A stretch of DNA of 5,201 bases from contig JBFHUL010000134.1 of assembly GCA_041590075.1 (NCBI GenBank), forward strand, positions 1-5,201. Reading direction: 5' to 3'. Of this stretch, positions 1 to 5,201 are shown piece by piece. Both the position numbers and the translations under genes were made by a program. The notes beneath the pieces are model-generated. The model ran no database searches. It worked only from the letters and a program-made list of their open reading frames with translations, and was not told the origin of the DNA. Position 1 is the stretch's first letter; each line of letters starts with the position of its first letter. Origin of the DNA: PZPK01 sp041590075 (GTDB lineage Bacteria > Pseudomonadota > Gammaproteobacteria > Pseudomonadales > Oleiphilaceae).

Positions 1-602
1 CAAACGGCGAAGTGAACCATATTGCCATTATTATTTATGACGTAACCGACATTGCCTCCAACCGAAAGGCCCTGGAGCTCGCCAACCTGGAACTGGAAAA
101 ACTCAGCCGCACAGATCGCCTCACACAGCTGAACAACCGCGGCTATTGGGAAGAGTGCCTGACGCAAGAATTCAATCGTTTCTCGCGTTACAACAGCACA
201 TCGTCAGTGGTCATGTTCGATATCGACCACTTTAAAAAGGTCAACGACACTTACGGTCACCAGGCCGGCGACGAAGTCATCAAGTTGGTTTCCGACGTAC
301 TCCGCCAGAACCTGCGTGAAACCGACATTGCCGGCCGTTACGGTGGCGAAGAATACGGCGTGATTCTACCCAATACCGACGCCAAAGCCGCCATGGTGTT
401 TTGCGAACGTATTCGTAAGCAAATCGAGGCATTGCAGGTTGAGCATGAAGGGCAAACCATAAAGTTTACGATTAGCCTTGGCATCAGCCAGGCCAACGAC
501 AATATTGCTGACTATAAAGCCTGGTTGGAGCAGGCCGACCAGGCGCTCTATGCTTCGAAGGAAGGCGGTCGTAACCAGACCAACGTCTACGGCGAGTATT
601 AA
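1..602 (+). CDS. GGDEF-domain diguanylate cyclase, C-terminal part (5' end outside window)
   Basis: Enzyme that condenses two GTP into the second messenger cyclic di-GMP. The frame is open to the window edge (first full codon at 3), so the GTG at 12 is very unlikely to be the true start. Numbering residues from that GTG: residues 2-13 (NHIAIIIYDVTD) look like the last strand of a PAS sensor domain. Residues 14-33 are a charged linker helix of the kind that joins PAS to GGDEF. The GGDEF domain follows, with TDRLTQLNNR (34-43), FDIDHFKKVND (69-79, metal-binding Asp70) and the signature GGEEY (111-115). GGEEY is an active-type variant with Tyr as the last residue. An RETD inhibitory product-binding site (102-105) lies five residues before it. 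The domain ends normally (YASKEGGRN, 180-188), so the C-terminus is complete. No EAL domain follows. Family and activity are inferred from these motifs; the sensed signal is unknown because the N-terminus is missing. Confidence 0.95.
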   Translation, partial: NGEVNHIAIIIYDVTDIASNRKALELANLELEKLSRTDRLTQLNNRGYWEECLTQEFNRFSRYNSTSSVVMFDIDHFKKVNDTYGHQAGDEVIKLVSDVLRQNLRETDIAGRYGGEEYGVILPNTDAKAAMVFCERIRKQIEALQVEHEGQTIKFTISLGISQANDNIADYKAWLEQADQALYASKEGGRNQTNVYGEY

Positions 603-607
603 ATACC

Positions 608-638
608 AAGGCTCTGTCACCGGAGCCTTCCCTCTTTT
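608..638 (+). terminator. Intrinsic terminator after the GGDEF gene
   Basis: AAGGCTCTG (608-616) pairs with CGGAGCCTT (621-629) around a TCAC loop. The stem is nine base pairs including one T.G wobble. It is followed by a pyrimidine tract ending in TTTT (630-638). It begins five bases after the stop codon, so it probably ends the GGDEF transcript and separates it from the glycosyltransferase gene. The interrupted T-tract (CCCTCTTTT) suggests it may be imperfect. Confidence 0.7.
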
Positions 639-663
639 ACTACCCGATATTTCCTGTTATGTT
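636..663 (+). promoter_or_regulatory. Possible sigma-70 promoter for the glycosyltransferase gene
   Basis: TTTACT (636-641, four of six matches to TTGACA), a 16-base spacer, then TATGTT (658-663, four of six matches to TATAAT) with a TG one base before it, as in extended -10 promoters. Transcription would begin near 670 and leave a leader of about 29 bases. The -35 box overlaps the T-tract of the preceding terminator. Assigned by eye only; the preceding terminator makes some promoter here likely. Confidence 0.3.
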
Positions 664-698
664 GCCGCCCTCCAACCATCGGCCTGCGGTAAGCGACC

Positions 699-1739
699 AT
701 GCACATCTGTCACATTAATCTTGCCTCCGGCTTTAGTGGCGGGGAACGACAGACGCTAACACTGATACAACACCAATTGAAGCATGGTGCTACCCTCACC
801 GTCGTTGCCAAAGATGGGAGCCCCTTCGCCAAAGCCATTGCGGAGTTACCCTGCCGCCTGATCACCACCTCTCACTTTTTATTCAAGCATGCGAAAGCGC
901 TCACGCGTGACTGCGATGCCATGCATGTGCATGAGGGGCGCGCTGTATATTGGGCACTCATTCAACACCTGCGCACGGGCATTCCCTACCTTATCACCCG
1001 CCGCATCGACAACCCGCTCAAAAACAAGCTGTTACTTAAACTCGCCTACCAGCGGGCGCAGGTGCGTGTCGGTTTAAGCAGCGCCATTGTAGGAGAAATA
1101 CAAAAGCGGCTACCCGATTGCGCGGTAGAACGCATACCCAGCTCTCCCGTCGCGTATCCTGTGAATGAGACCAAGGCCGCCGATATCCGCAAACGCTACG
1201 CAGGAAAATTATTGGTCATTCAGGCAGCCAAGATGCATGCCCATAAAGGCTATGATCAAACCATCGCCGCAGCGCGACAACTTGAAAAGGTGTATCCACA
1301 GCTGCAATTCTGTTTGCTGGGAGACGGGCCTGAAAAGCAAGCGCTCGAAGAACAGGCGCAAGGCCTTAGCAACCTGAGCTTTGAAGGCCAGCAAAGTAAC
1401 ATGGGCGACTGGTTTGCGGCGGCTGATGTGCTGATACATCCGGCCTACAGCGAAGGGCTTGGCTCGGTGCTATTGGAGGCCAGTCTGGCAGGACTCCCCA
1501 TTATCGCGGCGCGCGCCGGAGGCATTCCCGACATCATTCGCCACGAAGACAACGGCTTGCTGATTGCTCCGGGACAAACCGGTGCCTTGGTGAACGCGCT
1601 CCAAGCGCTGACAGATAACCCCGCATTGCGGTCGCGTCTTGGCACTGCCGCCCAAGCACGGGTGAAGGATTTTGCGATCGAAAAATGCGCCGAACGCTAT
1701 GCCGAGCTCTATACCCGTATGGCGAATGCGCGTGCCTAA
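699..1739 (+). CDS. Glycosyltransferase family 4 (GT-B fold) protein
   Basis: Predicted retaining glycosyltransferase that moves a sugar from a nucleotide-sugar donor to a lipid- or glycan-linked acceptor at the inner face of the membrane, as in lipopolysaccharide or exopolysaccharide synthesis. It has 346 residues, normal for GT4, with no signal peptide or membrane segment. The N-terminal acceptor domain carries the glycine-rich SGGER loop (13-17). The C-terminal donor domain carries HKGYD (182-186, with the phosphate-binding Lys183), LLGDGPE (206-212), the E-x7-E motif from Glu252 (SEG) to Glu260 (LLE), and AGGIPDII (273-280). The usual GRL before the HKG-type lysine reads AKM (177-179), a conservative Arg-to-Lys change. 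The ATG at 699 opens directly on the first beta strand (HICHINLAS), and GGTAAG five bases upstream is a weak ribosome site. The stop codon overlaps that of the convergent MgtC-family gene. Donor and acceptor cannot be told from sequence; no other polysaccharide gene is visible nearby. Confidence 0.9.
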   Translation: MHICHINLASGFSGGERQTLTLIQHQLKHGATLTVVAKDGSPFAKAIAELPCRLITTSHFLFKHAKALTRDCDAMHVHEGRAVYWALIQHLRTGIPYLITRRIDNPLKNKLLLKLAYQRAQVRVGLSSAIVGEIQKRLPDCAVERIPSSPVAYPVNETKAADIRKRYAGKLLVIQAAKMHAHKGYDQTIAAARQLEKVYPQLQFCLLGDGPEKQALEEQAQGLSNLSFEGQQSNMGDWFAAADVLIHPAYSEGLGSVLLEASLAGLPIIAARAGGIPDIIRHEDNGLLIAPGQTGALVNALQALTDNPALRSRLGTAAQARVKDFAIEKCAERYAELYTRMANARA

Positions 1740-2197
1740 TCCTGCTTGGAATGTTCCTCCGGCGCGCTGTCTTTGAAGGGTGTGGCAAACTGTAGAATCA
1801 AAAAGTTAATCAACGACAACACAATGGCAATTTCAAACTTGTTATAAGCCACCGCCACTCCGATGGCACCGGTATTCCAGATGCTCGCGGCAGTTGCTGT
1901 GCCGGCCACGTGAAAACCGTCCTTGAGAATGGCCCCACCACCAATAAAACCAATGCCGGTGATAATGCCATACACGATTCGCGCTTCGGCATCAGAGCCC
2001 TCGAACACCTGCATACCCACCAAAGTAAAGGCACACGAAGCGATGCATACAATCGGGAAGGTGCGCAGACCCGCACTTTCAGTGCCGCTGCGCTCCCGAT
2101 TCCAACCAATGGGCAAAGCCAATACAAACGCGATACCAATATGTAGCAGGTTGGCCTGAACGATATGCCATTGAATATCGATGAAAGAAAAATCCAT
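1736..2197 (-). CDS. MgtC/SapB family membrane protein, short form
   Basis: Inner-membrane protein of the MgtC/SapB family. Salmonella MgtC is needed for growth in low magnesium and inside macrophages and acts on the F1Fo ATP synthase; many other members have no known role. About five hydrophobic segments are visible, near residues 17-31, 46-64, 73-92, 100-117 and 121-138. Family motifs are present: GWNRER (31-36), GLRT (43-46), GIGFIGGGAI (81-90) and TAASIW (102-107). At 153 residues it contains the conserved membrane domain but lacks the soluble C-terminal domain of Salmonella MgtC (about 230 residues); it ends in a short charged tail (KDSAPEEHSKQD). Short forms are common, so this need not be truncation. 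The ATG at 2197 is preceded by GAAGA about eight bases upstream. It lies downstream of htpG on the same strand but behind a strong terminator, so it probably has its own promoter. I do not assign the symbol mgtC because orthology is uncertain. Confidence 0.9.
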   Translation of the reverse strand: MDFSFIDIQWHIVQANLLHIGIAFVLALPIGWNRERSGTESAGLRTFPIVCIASCAFTLVGMQVFEGSDAEARIVYGIITGIGFIGGGAILKDGFHVAGTATAASIWNTGAIGVAVAYNKFEIAIVLSLINFLILQFATPFKDSAPEEHSKQD

Positions 2198-2315
2198 AAG
2201 TATATTCTTCTTATAAATTAACGCTAAAGCATAGTTGAATCCTAATCGTCACACACAGAAAAAAGCCGTAGAGGTGAGCTTGGCACAATAGGCCTGCAGG
2301 CGAGCGAATCAATAA
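2198..2315 (-). promoter_or_regulatory. Upstream region of the MgtC-family gene
   Basis: 118 bases between the htpG terminator and the MgtC-family start. The minus strand is A/T-rich near the gene. It has weak -10-like words (TATGCT, and TATAAG close to the start codon) but none with a convincing -35 partner, so I place no promoter. A perfect 10-bp palindrome, GCCTGCAGGC, lies at 2292-2301. I see no long structured leader like the magnesium- and ATP-sensing leader of Salmonella mgtC, and no open reading frame. Confidence 0.3.
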
Positions 2316-2341
2316 AAAAGGGAGCCGAATGGCTCCCTTTT
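2316..2341 (-). terminator. Strong intrinsic terminator for htpG (bidirectional shape)
   Basis: GGGAGCC (2320-2326) and GGCTCCC (2331-2337) form a perfect seven-pair GC-rich stem around a four-base loop. The flanking A-run and T-run extend it to eleven pairs (2316-2326 with 2331-2341). Read on the minus strand, the stem is followed by TTTTTTATT, a good uridine tract, 89 bases past the htpG stop. The plus-strand copy also ends in TTTT, but no plus-strand gene leads into it. Confidence 0.9.
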
Positions 2342-2352
2342 CTTATTGGGCC

Positions 2353-2415
2353 CGAAGCACTTCGCCTGCGGCGAAACTCGCTGGTACCCGCTTACGTTCG
2401 TTGCGCGCGGCAACG
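2353..2415 (-). repeat. Cluster of small inverted repeats between htpG stop and terminator
   Basis: Three short inverted repeats lie in the 3' untranslated part of the htpG transcript: CGAAG/CTTCG at 2353-2364, TTCGCC/GGCGAA at 2361-2375 with a three-base loop, and CGTTGC/GCAACG at 2399-2415 with a five-base loop. The first two overlap and cannot form together. The GGCGAA arm could also pair with a second TTCGCC at 2434-2439 inside the last htpG codons. They may protect the mRNA 3' end or be a worn REP-like element; function unknown. Confidence 0.4.
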
Positions 2416-2429
2416 CTACTTGGTTGGCG

Positions 2430-4346
2430 CTACTTCGCCAGGTCCAAGAGCAATTTATTCAAGCGCCCCACGAAGGCGCCAGGCTCCTTGAGCTGATCAC
2501 CACTTGCCAGAGCCGCCTGATCAAACAACACGAAAGCCAAATCATTGAAACGTTCGTCGCTCTGCTCCTCGTTAAGACGCTGCACCAGAGGGTGATCAGG
2601 ATTAATCTCAAAGCTCGGCTTGGTCTCGGGCACTTTCTGACCTGCCGCCTCCATGATTTTTTTCATCTGCGCATCCATGTCATGGGCGCCCGCCACCAAA
2701 CAGGCAGGAGAATCGGTGAGGCGGTTGGTCACGCGCACGTCGTCTACCTTGTCCGCCAGCAGCTCCTTGATTTGCTTCAGCAGGCTCTCGTAGGTCTTGC
2801 TGGCTTCTTCCTGATGCTTTTTGTCTTCTTCCTGCTCAATCTCACCCAGATCCAGTTCGCCCTTGGTGATGTCCTGCAAGTGCTTGCCTTCAAACTCACT
2901 CAGATAAGAAATCATCCAGCCGTCGATGCGATCGCTCAGCACCAGCACCTCAATACCTTTCTTGCGGAAGATTTCCATGTGCGGGCTGCTGATACCGGCC
3001 GCATAGGATTCGGCACTGATGTAGTAGATCTTTTCCTGACTTTCCTGCATGCGACCAACATAGTCTTCAAGCGACTGATTCTGCTTACTGTCGCCATGTG
3101 TTGTCGCAAAGCGCAGCAGCTTGGCCAGCTTCTCTTTATTGGCATAATCCTCCGCCAGCCCTTCTTTCATGACCTGGCCGAACTCGTCCCAGAAAGACTG
3201 ATATTTTTCTGGCTCGTTCTTGGCCATCTTGCTCAGCATATCCAACACACGCTTCGTCAATGCCGCCTTCATGCTTTCCACGGCTTTATCGCTTTGCAGA
3301 ATCTCACGCGATACGTTGAGGGAAAGGTCCTTGGAATCCACAATGCCCTTTACAAAACGCAGATACAGAGGCAAAAACTGCTCTGCGTCATCCATGATGA
3401 AAACGCGCTGCACATACAATTTAAGGCCTCGCGGCGCTTCACGGTTGTATAGATCGAACGGCGCTTTCGCAGGCAAGTACAGCAAGCTGGTGTATTCAAG
3501 CTTGCCTTCTACACGGTTGTGGGCCCAGGTAAGAGGATCCTGAAAATCGTGAGAAATATGCTTATAGAACGACTTGTAGTCATCCTCAGAGATCTCGTTC
3601 TTGGATAGCGTCCACAATGCGGTCGCTTCGTTGATGGTTTCATCTTCCGGTGCTTTGGGCTCTTCACCTTCTTCAGCGGGAGCCGGCTCGGATTTCATGA
3701 TCACGGGAAAAGCAATGTGATCGGAGTATTTTTTCACCAGGCTTCGCAAGCGCCAGCCATTGGCGAATTCCGCTTCTTCATCCTTGAGGTGCAATACAAT
3801 CTGGGTGCCACGTTCTTCTTTTTCAATCGAGGCGATGGTGAATTCACCCTCACCCTCGGAAGACCAGTGCACACCTTCGGATTTATCCAGGCCCGCTTTG
3901 CGGGTATACACATCCACTTTTTTGGCTACGATGAATGCCGAGTAGAAACCCACACCAAATTGACCGATCAGCTGGGAATCCTGCTGCTTATCGCCGGTCA
4001 GTTTTTTCATGAAATCGGCGGTGCCCGATTTGGCAATGGTACCGAGGTTCTCGATAACATCTTCGCGCGACATACCAATGCCGTTATCGGTAATGGTGAC
4101 GGTTTTGGCGTCGGTATCAAAATCAAGACGTATGTTCAGTTCGCCGTCGTTCTCGTACAGGGCATTATTTGACAGCGCTTCAAAGCGCAGTTTGTCCTCG
4201 GCATCCGAGGCGTTCGAAATAAGTTCGCGCAGAAATATCTCCTTGTTGCTGTACAAGGAGTGAATCATCAAATGCAGCAGCTGCTTGACTTCGGTTTGAA
4301 ACCCGAGAGTTTCCTGATTGGTTTCGAGATTGTCTTGTGTAGCCAT
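2430..4346 (-). CDS. htpG: Molecular chaperone HtpG (bacterial Hsp90)
   Basis: Cytosolic ATP-dependent homodimeric chaperone of the Hsp90 family, acting in protein folding and stress recovery, often with the DnaK system. At 638 residues it is close to E. coli HtpG (624). The N-terminal GHKL ATPase domain shows LRELISNASDAEDKLR (39-54, catalytic Glu41 and metal-contacting Asn45), TDNGIGM (86-92), the lid and GQFGVGFYSAF (128-138) and the RGTQI loop (179-183). A short acidic, proline-rich stretch (about 219-238) lies where the charged linker of eukaryotic Hsp90 sits. The middle domain has WAHNRVEGKLEYTSLLYLP (274-292) and SLNVSREILQ (342-351) with the conserved ATP-contacting Arg347. The C-terminal dimerisation domain is complete and, as in bacteria, lacks MEEVD. 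The ATG at 4346 is preceded by AGGGG with unusually short spacing (three bases). Transcribed alone from a sigma-32-like promoter and ended by the hairpin at 2316-2341. Confidence 0.98.
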   Translation of the reverse strand: MATQDNLETNQETLGFQTEVKQLLHLMIHSLYSNKEIFLRELISNASDAEDKLRFEALSNNALYENDGELNIRLDFDTDAKTVTITDNGIGMSREDVIENLGTIAKSGTADFMKKLTGDKQQDSQLIGQFGVGFYSAFIVAKKVDVYTRKAGLDKSEGVHWSSEGEGEFTIASIEKEERGTQIVLHLKDEEAEFANGWRLRSLVKKYSDHIAFPVIMKSEPAPAEEGEEPKAPEDETINEATALWTLSKNEISEDDYKSFYKHISHDFQDPLTWAHNRVEGKLEYTSLLYLPAKAPFDLYNREAPRGLKLYVQRVFIMDDAEQFLPLYLRFVKGIVDSKDLSLNVSREILQSDKAVESMKAALTKRVLDMLSKMAKNEPEKYQSFWDEFGQVMKEGLAEDYANKEKLAKLLRFATTHGDSKQNQSLEDYVGRMQESQEKIYYISAESYAAGISSPHMEIFRKKGIEVLVLSDRIDGWMISYLSEFEGKHLQDITKGELDLGEIEQEEDKKHQEEASKTYESLLKQIKELLADKVDDVRVTNRLTDSPACLVAGAHDMDAQMKKIMEAAGQKVPETKPSFEINPDHPLVQRLNEEQSDERFNDLAFVLFDQAALASGDQLKEPGAFVGRLNKLLLDLAK

Positions 4347-4374
4347 AGTCCCCTACTCGTAATGCTATCTTAAG

Positions 4375-4431
4375 GTCATACCCCGGCATGACGGAGCGTG
4401 CTGAGAACGCGAGGCGACCTTGCCGCCCGCG
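4375..4431 (-). promoter_or_regulatory. Two hairpins in the predicted htpG 5' leader
   Basis: If transcription starts near 4446, the htpG leader is about 100 bases long and contains two stem-loops. The first, at 4408-4431, pairs CGCG-GGCG with CGCC-CGCG (eight pairs, one bulged base, seven-base loop). The second, at 4375-4392, is a seven-pair stem (GTCATGC with GTATGAC, one G.T wobble) with a CGGG loop. Neither covers the AGGGG ribosome site, which argues against a simple thermometer of the kind that masks the Shine-Dalgarno sequence. Stems seen by eye; no folding energy computed. Confidence 0.4.
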
Positions 4432-4452
4432 CCATAAATAATGTGCTTTGCT

Positions 4453-4480
4453 ATCTGGGGACTGCTCTAAAAAAATCAAG
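4453..4480 (-). promoter_or_regulatory. Sigma-32 (heat-shock) type promoter for htpG
   Basis: Read on the minus strand: CTTGATT (4480-4474), a 13-base spacer, then CCCCAGAT (4460-4453). The heat-shock consensus is CTTGAAA and CCCCATnT, and the same 13-base spacing with CTTGATG and CCCCATTT occurs in E. coli dnaK P1. htpG is a known sigma-32 regulon member in E. coli, so position, direction and target all agree. The start point would lie near 4446, about 100 bases before the htpG ATG. The sigma-70 reading of the same DNA is poor: TTGATT is acceptable but nothing like TATAAT stands 16-18 bases after it. Confidence 0.75.
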
Positions 4481-4487
4481 CATGTAC

Positions 4488-4535
4488 CCGAATCCGGCTT
4501 ATGTTTTAATGGCCGGATTATTTATTCGGTAATCC
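4488..4535 (+). repeat. Nested inverted repeats in front of the Yellow-like gene
   Basis: AATCCGGC (4491-4498) and GCCGGATT (4512-4519) form a perfect eight-pair inverted repeat around a 13-base AT-rich spacer. CCGAAT (4488-4493) is also complementary to ATTCGG (4524-4529), and GGATTA (4515-4520) to TAATCC (4530-4535), so alternative pairings compete for the same arms. The spacer holds TTTAAT (4505-4510), a five-of-six match to a -10 box without a good -35. The repeat may be an operator over a promoter or a leader RNA structure; which one is not decidable by eye. It ends 15 bases before the ATG of the next gene. Confidence 0.45.
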
Positions 4536-4550
4536 AAACGGGGAAGGAAC

Positions 4551-5201
4551 ATGCTGCGCGCATTGGTTTATGTCTTGTTTTCGGTGGTCATTCTGATCGG
4601 CACTGTCGCGGTAATTCTGGACGTGCGGTACGGCGGCGGAGAGGTTTTCCCCGATCGCAGCGGCACGCCCCAACTCACTGAGGGGGCACTGGAGAAGGTC
4701 GCAGATTTGGACTTTCCTCCGGGCAATATTGCGGTGAGCAAGGATCACCGGGTGTTTTTCAGTTTCCATCCGGAAGGATTCCCGCCCTACAACGTGGCCG
4801 AACTCATCGACGGTACGCCCCGCCCCCTGCTGCTGGCTGATGGTTCGTCGCCGCCCACGCACACTGTGCTGAGCCTCCGCATAGACCAACAAAACCGACT
4901 CTGGCTGCTCGACTATGGCCGCCACGGCAGCGAAACACCGCAACTGATGGCCATCGACCTGAATACCATGAACGTGGTCCATCACCATACATTCAGCAGC
5001 GATATTGCGCCGCTTGGTTCCCACCTGAATGATTTTCAGGTAGACAACAGCGGACGCTATATTTTCATTGCCGATGCCAGTATTCTCGGGCTTAACCCGG
5101 CGCTGATTGTGTACGACATCGAGGCTCAACAGGCTCGGCGAGTTCTCGAGGGGCATGACAGCGTCGAAGCCGATGACTTTGTGCCGGTCGTGGAAGGGCA
5201 A
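4551..5201 (+). CDS. Major royal jelly protein/Yellow family protein (L-dopachrome tautomerase-related), N-terminal part
   Basis: Predicted secreted or membrane-anchored beta-propeller of the MRJP/Yellow family. Bacterial members are usually annotated as L-dopachrome tautomerase-related, but enzymatic function is largely unproven. The frame is open from the ATG at 4551 through the window end (217 codons); family proteins are usually about 350-420 residues, so roughly half is present. Residues 2-25 are hydrophobic (RALVYVLFSVVILIGTVAV core), a signal peptide or membrane anchor. Propeller-type repeats follow: PPGNIAVS (56-63), HRVFFSFHPE (66-75), LRIDQQNRLWLLDYG (109-123), PQLMAIDL (130-137), LNDFQVDNSGRYIFIAD (159-175) and ALIVYD (184-189). 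An in-frame TAA at 4530-4532 and GGAAGGA at 4542-4548 just before the ATG fix the start. It is divergent from htpG and does not depend on it. A related SMP-30/gluconolactonase-like propeller is the main alternative; the NRLWLLDYG and LNDFQVD pattern favours MRJP. Confidence 0.8.
   Translation, partial: MLRALVYVLFSVVILIGTVAVILDVRYGGGEVFPDRSGTPQLTEGALEKVADLDFPPGNIAVSKDHRVFFSFHPEGFPPYNVAELIDGTPRPLLLADGSSPPTHTVLSLRIDQQNRLWLLDYGRHGSETPQLMAIDLNTMNVVHHHTFSSDIAPLGSHLNDFQVDNSGRYIFIADASILGLNPALIVYDIEAQQARRVLEGHDSVEADDFVPVVEGQ

Noticed and set aside
12..14. GTG as start codon of the GGDEF protein
   Set aside because: The frame continues open to the window edge and the residues around it read as the end of a PAS domain, so the true start is upstream of the window.
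1534..1788. Minus-strand frame of 84 codons spanning the end of the glycosyltransferase and MgtC-family genes
   Set aside because: It overlaps two well-supported genes in other frames and has low-complexity, Arg-rich composition typical of spurious frames.
2198..2260. Sigma-70 promoter for the MgtC-family gene
   Set aside because: TATAAG lies so close to the ATG that the leader would be too short to hold the ribosome site, and TATGCT lacks a -35 partner at 16-18 bases; neither is convincing.
2346..3452. Long plus-strand reading frame of 368 codons opposite htpG
   Set aside because: It lies antisense to the C-terminal half of a clearly real htpG. It starts within the htpG terminator/3' region, shows no recognisable domain and has a composition typical of a shadow frame (rich in His, Leu, Gln).
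3717..4172. Plus-strand reading frame of 151 codons inside htpG
   Set aside because: Antisense shadow of the HtpG ATPase domain; no ribosome site or family motif seen.
4518..5201. Minus-strand reading frame of 227 codons
   Set aside because: It is the complement of the Yellow-like gene, which has a good ribosome site, a membrane segment and family motifs. The minus frame has none and would also run through the divergent regulatory region.
1..5201. Mobile element, CRISPR array, tRNA/rRNA or defence system
   Set aside because: No transposase, integrase, regularly spaced repeats, cloverleaf or rRNA-like sequence was seen; all long frames are accounted for by ordinary chromosomal genes.

Overview
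The window looks like ordinary chromosomal DNA of a Gammaproteobacterium, possibly of the Cellvibrionaceae/Alteromonadales type. This is inferred from the style of HtpG, the PAS-GGDEF protein, the short MgtC protein, a sigma-32-type promoter and roughly balanced base composition. No marker here fixes the genus. I see no insertion sequence, phage gene, integrase, tRNA, rRNA or CRISPR array.

Layout, left to right. (1) The 3' end of a diguanylate cyclase gene (PAS remnant, linker helix, complete GGDEF domain), plus strand, closed by a hairpin terminator at 608-638. (2) A complete family-4 (GT-B) glycosyltransferase gene, plus strand, 699-1739, with a possible promoter at 636-663. (3) A short MgtC/SapB-family membrane protein gene, minus strand, 1736-2197, converging on the glycosyltransferase gene so that the two stop codons share bases. 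(4) A 232-bp intergenic stretch (2198-2429) holding the mgtC-type upstream region, a strong intrinsic terminator for htpG and small hairpins. (5) A complete htpG (bacterial Hsp90), minus strand, 2430-4346. (6) A 204-bp divergent intergenic region (4347-4550). It carries a sigma-32-like promoter and a structured leader for htpG, and a nested inverted repeat in front of the next gene. (7) The first 217 codons of a major-royal-jelly-protein/Yellow-family protein (called L-dopachrome tautomerase-related in bacteria), plus strand, 4551 to the window end, with an N-terminal membrane anchor or signal.

The genes do not form one operon or an evident pathway: c-di-GMP synthesis, glycan transfer, an MgtC-like membrane protein, a heat-shock chaperone and a predicted envelope beta-propeller. 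c-di-GMP signalling and surface-glycan synthesis are often linked functionally, but a terminator separates those two genes here. I found no convincing new multi-gene system. The points most worth checking are the regulatory DNA between htpG and the Yellow-like gene, that gene itself, and the stop-overlapping convergent pair.
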